In this document: positions 16,438 to 27,000 of the stretch, one piece after another
How positions within the stretch are numbered: position 1 is the first letter of the stretch
Layout of the letters: every line of letters begins with the position of its first letter
Source of the DNA: an uncultured Muribaculaceae bacterium
Lineage (GTDB): Bacteria > Bacteroidota > Bacteroidia > Bacteroidales > Muribaculaceae
Assembly: GCA_934675575.1 (NCBI GenBank)
Contig: CAKUQQ010000001.1
Coordinates: forward strand, 186,001-250,000
Direction: 5' to 3'
Length of the DNA: 64,000 nucleotides
Notes under the pieces: generated by a model
Database searches by the model: none
What the model was told of the DNA's origin: nothing
Seen by the model: only the letters and a program-made list of their open reading frames with translations
Position numbers and translations under genes: made by a program

Positions 16438-17961
16438 TTATTTCACAAGAACCTTAACGGCCTTAGAACCAGCCTTCACTACATACACACCAGCAGCAAC
16501 GTTGAGTGTGTTGTTAGCTGTGCCTACGAGAGCACCGGCGAGGTTGTAAACCTTAGCAGGAGCAGTAGCGTAGATAGTGCCGTTGGCAGCATAAGCGTTG
16601 AAAGCGTCAGCCTTAGCAGCTACGTTCTCAACTGCAGAAGGAGCAGTGTTTTGGAACACGAGAGCGTCGAACACGAACTGAGAAGCAAGACCAGTCAGTT
16701 TGATTTCGTGTTTACCCTTAGTGAGGTTCACAATCCAGTCTGGAGTTTCGTGAGTGTAGCAATCCCAAGACATTGGAGATGCTGGGTTAGGATAAACCCA
16801 AACAGTGTCGTTAGCTTGACCGTTCACGAGTGTAGAAACCCAGTTGTTAGGGTCTGCTGCGCGAGCCGTGTATGCATCTGAACTTTCACCGGCAATGGCT
16901 TTTATGTGGCTCTTTTGGTTAGATGGCACGTTCTTGCCGTCGATTTCCAGCACCATAGCGCCAGAGTAAGTCTTAGTCCAGTTGAGGTCTTCGTTGCCTT
17001 CGATGATGTAACCTTCATCTACGCCTGGCTCAAGACCAACAGCTGCGATAGTTCCCCAAGATGCGAAGTGAGCACCTGCAAGCACGTTGATGTTGGCAGT
17101 GATGTCTTCTTTCACGTCGATAGTGTAAGTGTACCAAGCACCCCAGTTCTTAATGGCCATTTCTTTAGTAATGAGCACATCGTCGTCGCTGATGTAGTTT
17201 TGGAAACTGTATGCATTCCAGTCCACACCCATGTCGGCAATGCTGAAGCCACCATGACCGTTGCTTTGGATAGAGGCGTTGCGGCAGTCAACACGGCAGA
17301 GGGCTCCTTGACGGTCGTTCTTTCCATTCTCACCATTGAGGTAGCTTGGGTCGCCAGAGCGATAGAAGTAAGTCACACCGTCGCTGCCTGCATAAGTAGC
17401 TTCACCATCAATGAGGTTGGCCTTGTAGTTCTCCGCCTCAAGATACACTTTAGTACCCACCTTGTATTCAGTGTCGTCTGGTTTTGGGTCATCAACACCT
17501 TCGATTTGCACGTTCTTGACTTGAAGAACTGCACCTGCTTCTGTACCCAAGTCCCAACGCATGTTGTTGCCAGCGTCGTTACCCCAGTTAAGAGCTTCGC
17601 GAGGCTCAGAGATGTCGATAGTGGCGTGTTTCCATTCAGAAGTTTTTTCAATCACATTGCGGTATTCAACAGAGCGTCCACCGGCGATTGGAGAATAGAA
17701 AATCTCAAGAAATCCGAGACCGGTTTCGCACTTGTAGTCGAAAGACAATGTAGTAGCATCACCAAGCGCTACACCATTTTGTTTGGTCTGAATGTTAGGG
17801 TCGCCACCTTCAAGAGTCTTGAAAGTGTAAACACCAGTTTCCTCGTCATACGAGTACTCAATTTGATTGACTGTTCCTTTATCAAACTTGATAGTCAATG
17901 CGGAAGCACTGAAGCTTGAAGCAACAACCAAAAGACCTAAAAGTAAAGATTTAACTTTCAT
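16438..17961 (-). CDS. Secreted two-module protein with type IX-like C-terminal tail (carbohydrate-binding-like)
   Basis: Secreted protein of 507 residues. Signal peptide about 1-21 (ASSFSASA). Residues about 22-155 form a beta-sandwich-like module (LSFDYKCETGLGFLEIFYSP, ATIDISEPREALNWG). Residues about 165-440 start EAENYKA, the AENY opening of CBM6/35-like domains, and include FSIADMGVDWNAYSF, WGAWYTYTI, GAHFASWG and LTKGKHEIKLTGLASQFVFDAL. The last 70 residues resemble a type IX sorting tail (VYNLAGALVG, AAGVYVVKAGSKAVKVLVK). Both modules are clearly homologous to those in the CotH protein at 33938-36613, which has a kinase-like domain between them. No catalytic motif is seen; glycan binding or surface adhesion is a guess. 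Confidence 0.72.
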   Translation of the reverse strand: MKVKSLLLGLLVVASSFSASALTIKFDKGTVNQIEYSYDEETGVYTFKTLEGGDPNIQTKQNGVALGDATTLSFDYKCETGLGFLEIFYSPIAGGRSVEYRNVIEKTSEWKHATIDISEPREALNWGNDAGNNMRWDLGTEAGAVLQVKNVQIEGVDDPKPDDTEYKVGTKVYLEAENYKANLIDGEATYAGSDGVTYFYRSGDPSYLNGENGKNDRQGALCRVDCRNASIQSNGHGGFSIADMGVDWNAYSFQNYISDDDVLITKEMAIKNWGAWYTYTIDVKEDITANINVLAGAHFASWGTIAAVGLEPGVDEGYIIEGNEDLNWTKTYSGAMVLEIDGKNVPSNQKSHIKAIAGESSDAYTARAADPNNWVSTLVNGQANDTVWVYPNPASPMSWDCYTHETPDWIVNLTKGKHEIKLTGLASQFVFDALVFQNTAPSAVENVAAKADAFNAYAANGTIYATAPAKVYNLAGALVGTANNTLNVAAGVYVVKAGSKAVKVLVK

Positions 17962-18040
17962 AAGCTTTTGTTTTTAATTTAAATAGTTAGTAAATAGTTA
18001 TTTGACTAAATAATTAGTTTCGCATTTAAGTTAGTGAAAG

Positions 18041-18048
18041 CAAATTTA
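18041..18048 (-). promoter_or_regulatory. -7 box TAAATTTG of the two-module secreted protein gene
   Basis: Exact TAnnTTTG match on the minus strand, about 80 bases before the ATG at 17961, leaving an AT-rich leader. Confidence 0.55.
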
Positions 18049-18116
18049 TAAGATAATTTTCAAACGAGCAAAAAAAATCATGATAAATAAACAAAAAATC
18101 TTAACGAGGCACATGA

Positions 18117-18233
18117 ATTTATGCTTTTTGTGTCATTGACAATGCTTTAGAGCGCATCGACGTGAGCGGCTTGCCAACCGGAGTGTATTTTGTGAAAGCC
18201 GGAAAAGCCGTGATGAAATTTGTGAAGCGCTGA
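18117..18233 (+). pseudogene. Orphan C-terminal sorting-tail fragment (remnant)
   Basis: An open stretch of 38 codons with no start codon, bounded by TGA at 18114 and TGA at 18231. It ends IDVSGLPTGVYFVKAGKAVM then KFVKR. This is the pattern of a type IX secretion C-terminal tail (GLPTGVYFVKAG...) and resembles the tail of the protein at 16438-17961, but lies on the opposite strand. Nothing upstream encodes the rest of a protein, so it is most likely the 3' end of a deleted gene. Confidence 0.55.
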
Positions 18234-18319
18234 CAGGCATTTGTGGGTTTTTGGCTGTTGAAAGCCGCCGCGAATGTTAAAAATGAGCGAAAAACGTTGA
18301 TTATTAGCAAGAATGTTAC

Positions 18320-18327
18320 TACCTTTG
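18320..18327 (+). promoter_or_regulatory. -7 box TACCTTTG of the yceD-rpmF-fabH cluster
   Basis: Exact TAnnTTTG match with a TTG about 20 bases upstream. It lies 22 bases before the TTG start codon of yceD. Confidence 0.65.
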
Positions 18328-18349
18328 TGGCGATTTTAACGCTAAAAAG

Positions 18350-18913
18350 TTGAGAAAGGTCGATGAATTTCAGTTGCCCTTAAAGGGCGTGCCTATTGGT
18401 ACTCAAAGTTTTAAGTACCATTTAGATGGTGCTTTCTTTAATGGCGATGACGACAAAAACGACGTTATCGACAGCGACGTGACCGTGGCTCTCACCGCCG
18501 ACTACCGTGCCGGAGGAATCTGCGAGCTGAGGTTTGAGTTCAGCGGCGAGATAAGCGTGCCTTGCGACCGCTGTCTCGACCCTATGCCGATAGCCATCGA
18601 CACCACCTATGACTTGAGCGTGAAAGAGGGCACACGGCTCGACGACAGCACCGACAACGTGCTTGAAGTGCCGGCCGACATGCGCTACCTCGACATAGCA
18701 CCGGCGATGCGCGACACCGTGCTGCTGTGCATTCCCATAATGCACGTGCATGCCGACGGCGAGTGCAACCCCGATATGCTCAAGGCGCTTGACAGCCACG
18801 CCGCCACAAGCGGAGCTGACGAGCAGCCCGACGACGAAGAACTAAATGACAGCGGCATGGCCGACCCGCGCTGGGAAGCCTTGCGCAAACTGAAAGATAA
18901 TAAAAACAATTAA
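18350..18913 (+). CDS. yceD: YceD/DUF177 family protein (large-subunit rRNA accumulation)
   Basis: Cytoplasmic protein of 187 residues in the DUF177 family, linked in other bacteria to 23S rRNA accumulation and usually encoded directly before rpmF, as here. Visible features are CDRCLDPM, where the paired Cys are typical, a conserved DIAPAMRDTVLLCIPIMHVH, an acidic tail and DPRWEALRKLKDNKNN at the end. No in-frame ATG exists between the upstream stop (18305) and the conserved region, so the start is probably TTG at 18350, supported by the promoter 22 bases upstream. It is followed by rpmF after 16 bases. Confidence 0.88.
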   Translation: MRKVDEFQLPLKGVPIGTQSFKYHLDGAFFNGDDDKNDVIDSDVTVALTADYRAGGICELRFEFSGEISVPCDRCLDPMPIAIDTTYDLSVKEGTRLDDSTDNVLEVPADMRYLDIAPAMRDTVLLCIPIMHVHADGECNPDMLKALDSHAATSGADEQPDDEELNDSGMADPRWEALRKLKDNKNN

Positions 18914-18929
18914 AAATAAGTAATTAAAA

Positions 18930-19115
18930 ATGGCACATCCTAAACGCAGACAATCAAAGACTCGCACAGCCAAAAGAAGAACTCATGACGTGGCTGTAGC
19001 CCCTACAATCGCATTATGCCCTAACTGCGGCGCATGGCATGTTTATCACACAGTATGCCCAGAGTGCGGTTACTATCGTGGAAAGAAAGTTATTGGTGAC
19101 GAGGCAGCCGTTTGA
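18930..19115 (+). CDS. rpmF: 50S ribosomal protein L32
   Basis: Ribosomal protein L32 of 61 residues, a zinc-ribbon protein of the large subunit. MAHPKRRQSKTRTAKRRTHD is the standard basic N-terminus. Two Cys pairs, CPNC and CPEC, form the zinc ribbon. Length and position (after yceD, before fabH) are normal. Confidence 0.97.
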   Translation: MAHPKRRQSKTRTAKRRTHDVAVAPTIALCPNCGAWHVYHTVCPECGYYRGKKVIGDEAAV

Positions 19116-19207
19116 TTTTTAAGAAGCTGACAAAGACAGAATCATGCGATTTTGCACCTTTGTGAAGCACGGCCGTTGATTCAAAACAATAAGAAAACAA
19201 CATCAGG

Positions 19208-19260
19208 TATCCTAAATAATGCACTTGTAACAAAGGCCGACACTATTTAGGATATTTTTT
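19208..19260 (+). terminator. Terminator or attenuator between rpmF and fabH
   Basis: TATCCTAAATA (19208-19218) pairs perfectly with TATTTAGGATA (19244-19254), followed by TTTTTT. It would end most rpmF transcripts and reduce read-through into fabH, whose ATG is at 19284. Confidence 0.75.
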
Positions 19261-19283
19261 AAAGGGATAAAAAAAACAACAAA

Positions 19284-20267
19284 ATGCTTAACGCAAAGAT
19301 AACGGGAATAGCGTCATATCTGCCCGACTACGTGCTCACCAACGACGAGCTGTCGCACATTGTTGACACCAACGACGAGTGGATAACGACACGTGTGGGA
19401 ATCAAGGAACGCCGCATTTTGAAAAAAGATGTGGGTTCGTCATACATGGGAATAAAGGCGGTGGAGAAGCTGCTTGCCGAAACCGGCACCAACCCAGATG
19501 ACGTTGACTTGCTGATTTGTGCCACGTCGAACCCCGACTACCGTTTCCCGTCAACAGCATCTATCATTGCCCACCAAGTTGGAATGGAAAAGAAGTGCTA
19601 CGCCTACGACATTCAGGCTGCTTGCGCCGGCTTCATCGTGGCCACCTACGATGCCAACGCCTACATCAAGGCTGGCTTGTATAAAAAGGTGATTGTGGTG
19701 TGCGCCGAGAAAATGAGCAGCATGACCAACTATGAGGACCGCTCCACTTGTCCGCTCTTTGGCGACGGTGCGGCAGCTGTGCTCATGGAGCCCACCGACG
19801 ACCTCAGCACCGGTATCATCGACGGCGTGATGCACGTTGACGGCAGTGGTCTGGAGCATCTGCTCTACAAGGCCGGAGGCTCGGCTCACCCAGCCACACA
19901 TGCCACAATCGACGCTCGCGAGCACTATGTGTATCAGGAGGGTCGTGCCGTGTATAAGCATGCTGTGATGGACATGCTCACTTCTTCGCAAGAAGTGATG
20001 AAGCGCAACAACCTCACTTGCGACGACATTCAGTGGTTTGTGCCCCATCAGGCCAATCTGCGCATCATTGAGGCCGTGGGCAGCCGTCTCGGCATCAGCG
20101 ACGACAAGGTGCTCGTCAACATAGAGCATGTGGGCAACACCAGCGCAGCGTCAATACCCATCTGCTTAGACGAGTATAAAGACAAGCTCAAGAAGGGCGA
20201 CAAGATAATTCTCACCGCATTTGGAGCCGGCTTCACTTGGGGAGCCGAATATCTCATCTGGGGCTGA
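19284..20267 (+). CDS. fabH: Beta-ketoacyl-ACP synthase III
   Basis: Condensing enzyme of 327 residues that joins acetyl-CoA (or another starter) to malonyl-ACP to begin fatty acid synthesis. The catalytic Cys is in DIQAACAGF, the His in WFVPHQANLRI and the Asn in NIEHVGNTSAAS, a complete triad. The N-terminus ITGIASYLPDYVLTN and length are standard. It lies behind a hairpin terminator in the rpmF-fabH-era order. About 205 bases follow before era, with no gene; they hold only a short GTTTCTTT/AAAGAAAC hairpin near 20408-20430. Confidence 0.96.
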   Translation: MLNAKITGIASYLPDYVLTNDELSHIVDTNDEWITTRVGIKERRILKKDVGSSYMGIKAVEKLLAETGTNPDDVDLLICATSNPDYRFPSTASIIAHQVGMEKKCYAYDIQAACAGFIVATYDANAYIKAGLYKKVIVVCAEKMSSMTNYEDRSTCPLFGDGAAAVLMEPTDDLSTGIIDGVMHVDGSGLEHLLYKAGGSAHPATHATIDAREHYVYQEGRAVYKHAVMDMLTSSQEVMKRNNLTCDDIQWFVPHQANLRIIEAVGSRLGISDDKVLVNIEHVGNTSAASIPICLDEYKDKLKKGDKIILTAFGAGFTWGAEYLIWG

Positions 20268-20472
20268 TTTTGCCGCTGAAAAGAGCGATACTCCAGCACA
20301 CACACAGAGGACATCAATGCATCACACACACTCAAGAAATTGAGGGCGCGCGGTGCATTTTTTTGAATTAAGGCAGGCACAGCGGCGCTACACGGTGGTC
20401 GCAAGAAGTTTCTTTTTAGTAAAGAAACCGAAGCCAAAAAGTAAAAAAATGCAGAAAAGAGATTTTTGAGTT

Positions 20473-21366
20473 ATGGAAGAAACGCAGCACAAGGCCGGAT
20501 TTGTGAACATAGTGGGCAACCCCAATGTGGGCAAGTCAACACTCAGCAACCTGCTGGTGGGCGAAAGACTGTCGATTATCACAAGCAAGGCGCAGACCAC
20601 GCGACACCGCATAATGGGCATAGTCAACGGTCCGGACTACCAGATTGTGATAAGCGACACGCCAGGAGTGCTGAAGCCTAAATTCAAGCTTCAGGAGAGT
20701 ATGCTCGACTTCTCTACCGGCGCACTCGTAGATGCCGACATATTGCTCTATGTGACCGATGTGATAGAGACTCCCACCAAAAACAAGGATTACCTTGACA
20801 AGGTGGCAAAGGAGAAAATACCGATATTGCTCGTAATCAACAAGATTGATTTGCTGAAAAGCCAGGCCGACCTCGAAAAGATAGTTGACCAGTGGCACGA
20901 GCTGCTGCCCACAGCAGAAATCTGCCCCACAAGCGCAAAAGAGGGCTTTAACGTGGAGCCAATAAAACGCCGCATCATAGAGCTGCTGCCGGTACACCCG
21001 CCCTATTTCGGCAAAGACGCGCTCACCGACAAAAATTCACGCTTCTTTGTGACCGAGATAGTGCGCGAGAAGATACTCCTCGACTATGACAAAGAAGTGC
21101 CCTATGCCACGCAGGTGATTGTGGAGCGTTTCGACGAGCAGGACACGACGATTCACATCAATGCCGTGATATATGTGGAGCGCGACACGCAAAAGGGCAT
21201 AATCATAGGTCACGGCGGCCGCAAGCTGAAGCGTGTGGGCATAGAGGCCCGCAAAGAGATTGAGGCTTTCTTCGGCAAGCATGTGTATCTGGAAATGTTT
21301 GTCAAGGTGGAGAAAGACTGGCGCAACCGCGAGAACAAGTTGCGTGAGTTTGGCTATATCGAGTGA
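20473..21366 (+). CDS. era: GTPase Era
   Basis: Ribosome-assembly GTPase of 297 residues that binds 16S rRNA near its 3' end. The G1 loop is [11 protein letters not shown]3 is DTPG, G4 is NKID and G5 is TSAKEG. The C-terminal KH domain includes GIIIGHGGRKLKRVGIEARKEIEAFFGK. Length is normal. The gene is followed after 90 bases by der, a second assembly GTPase. Confidence 0.97.
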   Translation: MEETQHKAGFVNIVGNPNVGKSTLSNLLVGERLSIITSKAQTTRHRIMGIVNGPDYQIVISDTPGVLKPKFKLQESMLDFSTGALVDADILLYVTDVIETPTKNKDYLDKVAKEKIPILLVINKIDLLKSQADLEKIVDQWHELLPTAEICPTSAKEGFNVEPIKRRIIELLPVHPPYFGKDALTDKNSRFFVTEIVREKILLDYDKEVPYATQVIVERFDEQDTTIHINAVIYVERDTQKGIIIGHGGRKLKRVGIEARKEIEAFFGKHVYLEMFVKVEKDWRNRENKLREFGYIE

Positions 21367-21456
21367 GCAGACTCACGATTGGAGAGAGAATTCAAATTTT
21401 TTACAAGAAATCAAGGCTGGCAACAGCTGGCCTATAAACACACAAGGAAGAGATAA

Positions 21457-22770
21457 ATGGGAAGACTGATTGCTATTGTCGGACGCCCTAACGTGGGCAA
21501 ATCCACATTGTTCAACCGCCTCACTAAGACGCGTGCTGCCATCGTGAACGACGAGAGCGGCACCACGCGCGACCGCCAGTATGGCAAGACCGACTGGGGC
21601 GGCATGGAAATGTCGGTGGTTGACACCGGCGGCTGGGTGGTGAACAGCGAAGACATTTTTGAGGGCGAAATAAACAAGCAGGTGGCTATAGCCATTGAGG
21701 AGGCTGACGTGATTGTGTTCATGGTGGATATTAAAAATGGTGTCACCGACCTCGACGACCATGTGGCCGACACGCTGCGTCGCAGCGGCAAGCCGGTGGT
21801 GCTGGTGACCAACAAGGCCGACAACTACGAGAACCTGTATGCCGAGGCTGAGTTTTACTCACTGGGACTGGGGCAGCCTTACTCCATTTCGGCAGCCAAC
21901 GGCACCGGCACCGGCGACCTGATGGACCGCATCGTGGAGCTTATGCCCAAGAAGGCCGACGACACTCCGCAAGACGAGATTCCGCGCTTTGCCATTGTGG
22001 GCAGGCCTAATGCCGGCAAGTCGTCGCTCATCAATGCCTTGATGGACGAGCAGCGCAACATAGTGACCGACATAGCCGGCACTACGCGCGACAGCATATA
22101 TAGCCGCTACAACAAGTTCGGCTTCGACTTCTATCTGGTTGACACCGCCGGCATTCGCAAGAAGAACAAGGTGAATGAAGACATTGAGTATTACTCGGTG
22201 TTGCGCAGCATCAGAGCCATAGAGAACAGCGACGTGTGCATTCTGCTCATCGACGCCACTCGCGGCATTGAGTCGCAAGACGTCAACATCTTCTCCATAG
22301 TGCAGAAAAACCGCAAGGGACTCATAGTGCTCGTCAACAAGTGGGACTTGGCGGAAAACAAGAGCCAGGAGGCGCAAGACCACTTTGAGAGTGCCATACG
22401 CTCGCGTTTCGCACCGTTCACCGACTTCCCCATAATCTTTGGTTCGGCACTCACCAAGCAGCGCATCTACAAGGTGCTGCAGCAGGCAATCGAAGTGTAT
22501 GGCAACCGCACCACGGTGATACCCACATCGCAACTCAACAATGTGATGCAAGACGCCATAGCCGCCTATCCGCCGCCAGCCACCAAGGGCAAGATAGTGA
22601 AGATAAAGTATGTGACTATGCTCAAGGGTTCGTATGTGCCCACATTCCTGTTTTTCTGCAATCTGCCGCAGTGGATTAAAGACCCCTACAAGCGTTATCT
22701 GGAGAACAAGATAAGGGAAAACTGGAAATTCACAGGCACGCCCATCAATCTGTTCTTCCGTCAAAAGTGA
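21457..22770 (+). CDS. der: GTPase Der (double Era-like domain)
   Basis: 50S ribosome assembly GTPase of 437 residues with two tandem G domains. Domain 1 has [18 protein letters not shown] and NKAD. Domain 2 has [19 protein letters not shown] and NKWD. The C-terminal KH-like domain ends [19 protein letters not shown], as usual. It is the last gene of the yceD-rpmF-fabH-era-der cluster and is closed by a terminator 28 bases later. Confidence 0.97.
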   Translation: MGRLIAIVGRPNVGKSTLFNRLTKTRAAIVNDESGTTRDRQYGKTDWGGMEMSVVDTGGWVVNSEDIFEGEINKQVAIAIEEADVIVFMVDIKNGVTDLDDHVADTLRRSGKPVVLVTNKADNYENLYAEAEFYSLGLGQPYSISAANGTGTGDLMDRIVELMPKKADDTPQDEIPRFAIVGRPNAGKSSLINALMDEQRNIVTDIAGTTRDSIYSRYNKFGFDFYLVDTAGIRKKNKVNEDIEYYSVLRSIRAIENSDVCILLIDATRGIESQDVNIFSIVQKNRKGLIVLVNKWDLAENKSQEAQDHFESAIRSRFAPFTDFPIIFGSALTKQRIYKVLQQAIEVYGNRTTVIPTSQLNNVMQDAIAAYPPPATKGKIVKIKYVTMLKGSYVPTFLFFCNLPQWIKDPYKRYLENKIRENWKFTGTPINLFFRQK

Positions 22771-22797
22771 TTCTTTATCACACACATAAATATTAGC

Positions 22798-22840
22798 AAT
22801 AAAGGCAACCTTTAGCGAGGCTGCCTTTATTATTTTGTTG
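22798..22840 (+). terminator. Terminator between der and the efflux operon
   Basis: AATAAAGGCA (22798-22807) pairs with TGCCTTTATT (22822-22831), followed by a T-rich stretch. The A/T symmetry suits both converging transcripts. Confidence 0.85.
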
Positions 22841-22856
22841 TCTTTCTGCCGTGTTG

Positions 22857-24047
22857 TTACAGCTCGGTGGCCGATAGTTCGGCATAGGCTTTCTGGAACG
22901 ACCGCTCCGCGTCAAGCGACTGGTTGACGGCGTCGTAGTAGAGTCGCATTTCCACCAAGTAGTCGAGCAGCGATATTTCGCCCTCGTCAAGGGCTTTTTT
23001 GAGCAGAGTGGCGTTGCTTGTGGCTCGGAGTGCTGTGCGATAGGTCTCGGCTGTTTTCTTCAGCCCGGCGGCGCGGTCATAGAGCACCTTCAGGTTGCCG
23101 TAGAACTGCTGCTTGGCGTCGGCTTGGCGTGCCTGTGCAGCCAGCACGGCAGCTTTTGCCTGACGCACGCGCTTCTTGTTTGACCACAGCGGTATCGACA
23201 CGCCCACCGTCACGCCTTGATAGCGCTGGTCGGCCTCAAACTCGCCCATGTAGCCGGCCGAGAACGACGGCAGACCTTGCTTCTTGGCGAGCGACAGTTG
23301 CTTTTGGCTCACTTCCACCTCTTGTCTCACATAGGCGAGCAGCGGACTTTTGCCCTCGGCTTGCGCATACCATAACTCAAAGTCGGCTGGCAGAGCCACG
23401 GCATCGTAGCCGGTTTGGCTGATTGTAACGGCCTCGCCGCCGTTGAGGTTGGCAAGCTGTGCGAGCACTGCCGCGCGCTCAGCCGACAGGCGCGACACCT
23501 CGCCCTCTATCATCGACATGTCGAGCACCACCTTGTTGTATTCTATGCGGTTGCCCTCGCCGCTGTCGAGGCGTTTTTTGTGCAGTTCGGCAAGTGCGGC
23601 TGCTTGCTTGTGGCGTGCGGCAAGCTCAGAGAGCAAGGCGTTGTAATATATCACGTCGAGGCAGGCGAGCTTGGCGTCGAGCAGCAGCTGCATGCGGCTT
23701 GAGCAATATTCCCACTCCACGAGCTTGTTTTTGCTGTCGGCCACCTTGCCCTTAATGCCCGAAAGTGTGGCTATGTCGAATGACTGCGACACGTTGAAGT
23801 CCTTGCGGTGTCCTATTGCGGTGGGGTTGCCCCACAGGTAGTTGAAGCCAAGCTCCAGGTCGGGCAGCGACACGTCGGCGCGGTTTTCGAGTTTCTGTGC
23901 ATCGGTGGTGCTGCGCAAGGCTTTGAGCGTGGTGTTGTTGCGCTCCACGGAAGCCAGCACACCGTCTATGCTCTGCTGGGCGCAAAGCGGCATGGCAGCA
24001 GCTGCGAGCAGCAAGAGGGTGGTTGTTATCATCAATTTCTTGTTCAT
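22857..24047 (-). CDS. TolC-family outer-membrane efflux channel
   Basis: Outer-membrane factor of 396 residues forming the exit duct of the adjacent metal RND pump. The signal peptide ends AAAAMPLCAQ. Two repeats of long coiled-coil helices are seen (SVERNNTTLKALRSTTDAQKLE; the QVEVSQKQLSLAKKQGLPSFSAG region), ending DYLVEMRLYYDAVNQSLDAE. Shorter than E. coli TolC but normal for CusC/CzcC-like proteins of Bacteroidota. Its start codon overlaps the stop of the inner-membrane pump gene (ATGA), so the two are translationally coupled. Confidence 0.88.
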   Translation of the reverse strand: MNKKLMITTTLLLLAAAAMPLCAQQSIDGVLASVERNNTTLKALRSTTDAQKLENRADVSLPDLELGFNYLWGNPTAIGHRKDFNVSQSFDIATLSGIKGKVADSKNKLVEWEYCSSRMQLLLDAKLACLDVIYYNALLSELAARHKQAAALAELHKKRLDSGEGNRIEYNKVVLDMSMIEGEVSRLSAERAAVLAQLANLNGGEAVTISQTGYDAVALPADFELWYAQAEGKSPLLAYVRQEVEVSQKQLSLAKKQGLPSFSAGYMGEFEADQRYQGVTVGVSIPLWSNKKRVRQAKAAVLAAQARQADAKQQFYGNLKVLYDRAAGLKKTAETYRTALRATSNATLLKKALDEGEISLLDYLVEMRLYYDAVNQSLDAERSFQKAYAELSATEL

Positions 24048-27000
24048 TGTGCGTTAGGTGTTTCTTTTTGTGCCACGGTGGCGGCAATTTTTTTGTTGGT
24101 GAGAATATACATTATGGGAATCACAAAGCTGTTGAGGAACGTTGAGGTGAACAGTCCGCCCAAAATCACCTTTGCCATGGGGCTTTGGATTTCGTTGCCA
24201 GGCAGGTCGCCGCCCACTACGAGCGGAATCAGGGCGAGAGCCGACGTGAGTGCGGTCATGAGAATGGGATTGAGCCTGTCGGCAGAGCCTTGCATCACGC
24301 ATCGCTTAAGCGGCACGCCGTGGGCGAGCAGGTCGTTGTATCGCGCCACGAGCAGCATGCCGTTGCGTGTGGCAATGCCGAAGAGCGATATGAAGCCTAT
24401 TATGGCAGGAATGCTTATCACACCGCCGGTGAGCCAAATCACAAGCACACCGCCTATCAGCGCCAGCGGCAAGTTGAGCAAAATGACCACCGCTTGCGTG
24501 AGGTTGCGAAACTGGTTGTAGAGCAGCAGCAAGATTACAAACACGGCAAACACCGATGCCACCATGAGGGTGCGCGATGCCGCCTGCTCGCTCTCAAACT
24601 GGCCGCCATACTCCACATGGTAGCCGTCGGGCATGGGCACTTTGGCATCTATGCGCTGCTTGATGTCGGCCACGGCTCCAAGCAGGTCGCGCCCGGCCAC
24701 GTTGGCAGAAATCACTATTTTGCGTGCCACGTTCTCGCGGTTGATGGTGTTGGGGCCTTCGGCCGACTTCACCTCGGCTATGTTGACGAGCGGCACTTTC
24801 TTGCCGTTGGCATCTACGATGAGGTTCTTGATGCGCTCTATTGTGCTGCGGCTGTCGTCGTCAACCTTTACCACGAGGTCAAACGAGCGGTTGCCCTCAT
24901 ACACTTGCGACACCGTTTCGCCGTCGAGCATCACATCTACTATTTCGGCAAACTGCGGCAGCGTGATGCCATATTTGGCCAAGATGTCGCGGCGCGGCAC
25001 TATTTGCAGCTGCGGACGCTCCACTTGCTGCTCCACATTGAGGTCGGCAATGCCCTCCACATCGCCAATCGCCTCTTTTATCTGGTTGCCGAGGGCATAC
25101 ATCTTGCCGAGGTCGGTGCCAAAGAGCTTTATGGCGATGTTGGCTTGTGTGCCCGACAGCATGGCGTCTATGCGGTGGGTGATGGGTGCGCCCACTTCCA
25201 CATTTATGCCTGGAATCACTTTCAGCCGCTGCCTGATGTCGGCAAGTACAGCGTCTTTTGAGCGGTCTTTAAGCTCAAACGGAGCTTCTATCTCGGAGTT
25301 GTTCACGCCCAGTGCGTGCTCGTCAAGCTCCGCACGTCCGGTTTTGCGTCCCACGGTCTTGATTTCGGGTATTTGGAGCAGAATTTTCTCAACCTTTGCG
25401 CCTATCTGGTTCGACTCGTCGAGCGAAATGCCCGGCATGGTGCTCACATTGATGGTGAACGAGCCTTCGTTGAACGGCGGCAGGAAACTGCGTCCCAAGG
25501 CAAGGAAAATAACCGCTGTTAGTACAAACACAGCTCCTGTGGCGCACAAAACCGCCTTGTGGTGGCTTATCGTGCCGTCGAGCATGCGCATATACACCGA
25601 CTTGAGCGCACGCGCCACAATGGGCTCTTTTTCCTCGTTGCCCTCGGCGTGACGGTTGCCCTTGCCCAGCAGATAGCTGCACAGCACTGGTGTGAGAGTG
25701 AGAGCTACCACTGTAGATGCGCACAGTGCCGTGATAAAAGCTATGCCCAGCGGTGCGAGCAGCCTTTTCTCCATGCCCGACAGGAAGAACAGCGGCACAA
25801 AGCCGGCTATGATGATGAGCGTGGAGTTGAGAATGGGCACACGCACCTCGCGCGAGGCGTCAAAGACCACCGTCAGCACAGGGCGGCGGCGCACGGGCGG
25901 CAAGTTGCGGTTTTCGCGCAGCCGCTTAAACACGTTTTCCACATCTACTATGGCATCATCTACGAGCGACCCTATGGCTATGGCCATGCCGCCAAGGCTC
26001 ATGGTGTTGATTGACAGTCCCATGAGGTGCAGCGAGAGTATTGACATGACAAGCGCGAGCGGAATGGTGACCAGTGATATGATTGTGGTGCGCGCGTTCA
26101 TGAGGAAGATGAACAGCACCACCACCACAAACACGCCGCCCTCCACGAGCGACTTTTTCACGTTGTCGATGGAGCTGTTTATAAACCGCTCCTGGCGGTA
26201 GATGTCGGTTGACATTTTCACGTCGGCAGGCAATTTGGCCTTCAGCTCGGCAAGCGCGGTGTCGAGTTTCTGTGTCAGGTCGAGCGTGCCCACATTGGGC
26301 TGCTTGGTCACGGTAATCATCACGGCGGGCTTGTCGCGGTGCGATGCCACACCCATTTTGGGTGCACGGCTGCCGATTTTCACATCGGCCACATCGCTCA
26401 GCAGCACAGGGCCGGCGTCGGTGCTCTTGACCACGGCCTTGCCGAGCGAGGCCAATGAGGCGGTTGACAGGATGCCGCGTATGATGTATTCGTTGCCATA
26501 TTCATAGAGCACGCCTCCAGCCACGTTGCGGTTCATGTTTTGCACGGCGGCATAGGCTTCGTCGAGCCCCACACCATAGTGCTTCATGCGGCCGGGGTTG
26601 AGCAATATCTGATATTCCTTGATGTCGCCGCCCATCACCGTGGCTTGCGCCACTCCGCCCACCGACAGCAGTCGTGGCCTTATGGTCCAGTCGGCAAGTG
26701 TGCGCAGGTCGCTCATAGATGTGGAGTCGGCCGTGAGAGCCACAAACATCACCTCGCCGAGGATTGACGACTGCGGGCCGAGCGTGGGGTTGCCCACATT
26801 GGGCGGCAGCGCGTCTTTCACCGCCGATATTTTCTCCGATACTATCTGTCGGGCAAGGTAGATGTCGGTGTCCCAGTCAAATTCCACCCACACTATTGAG
26901 AATCCTGTGGTTGACGACGACCGCACGCGCCTCACGCCGGTGGCTCCGTTCACAGCCGTTTCCACAGGCATTGTCACCAGCCGCTCCACCTCTTCGGGTG

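Noticed and set aside
16906..17919. Open frame of 337 codons on the plus strand
   Set aside because: It is antisense to the two-module secreted protein, whose signal peptide, modules and tail are clear. The frame has no recognisable domain.
21859..22785. Open frame of 308 codons opposite der
   Set aside because: Antisense to a universally conserved GTPase; composition is low-complexity His/Val/Leu.
24185..25652. Two long plus-strand frames inside the RND pump gene
   Set aside because: Both are antisense shadows of a strongly conserved transporter gene.
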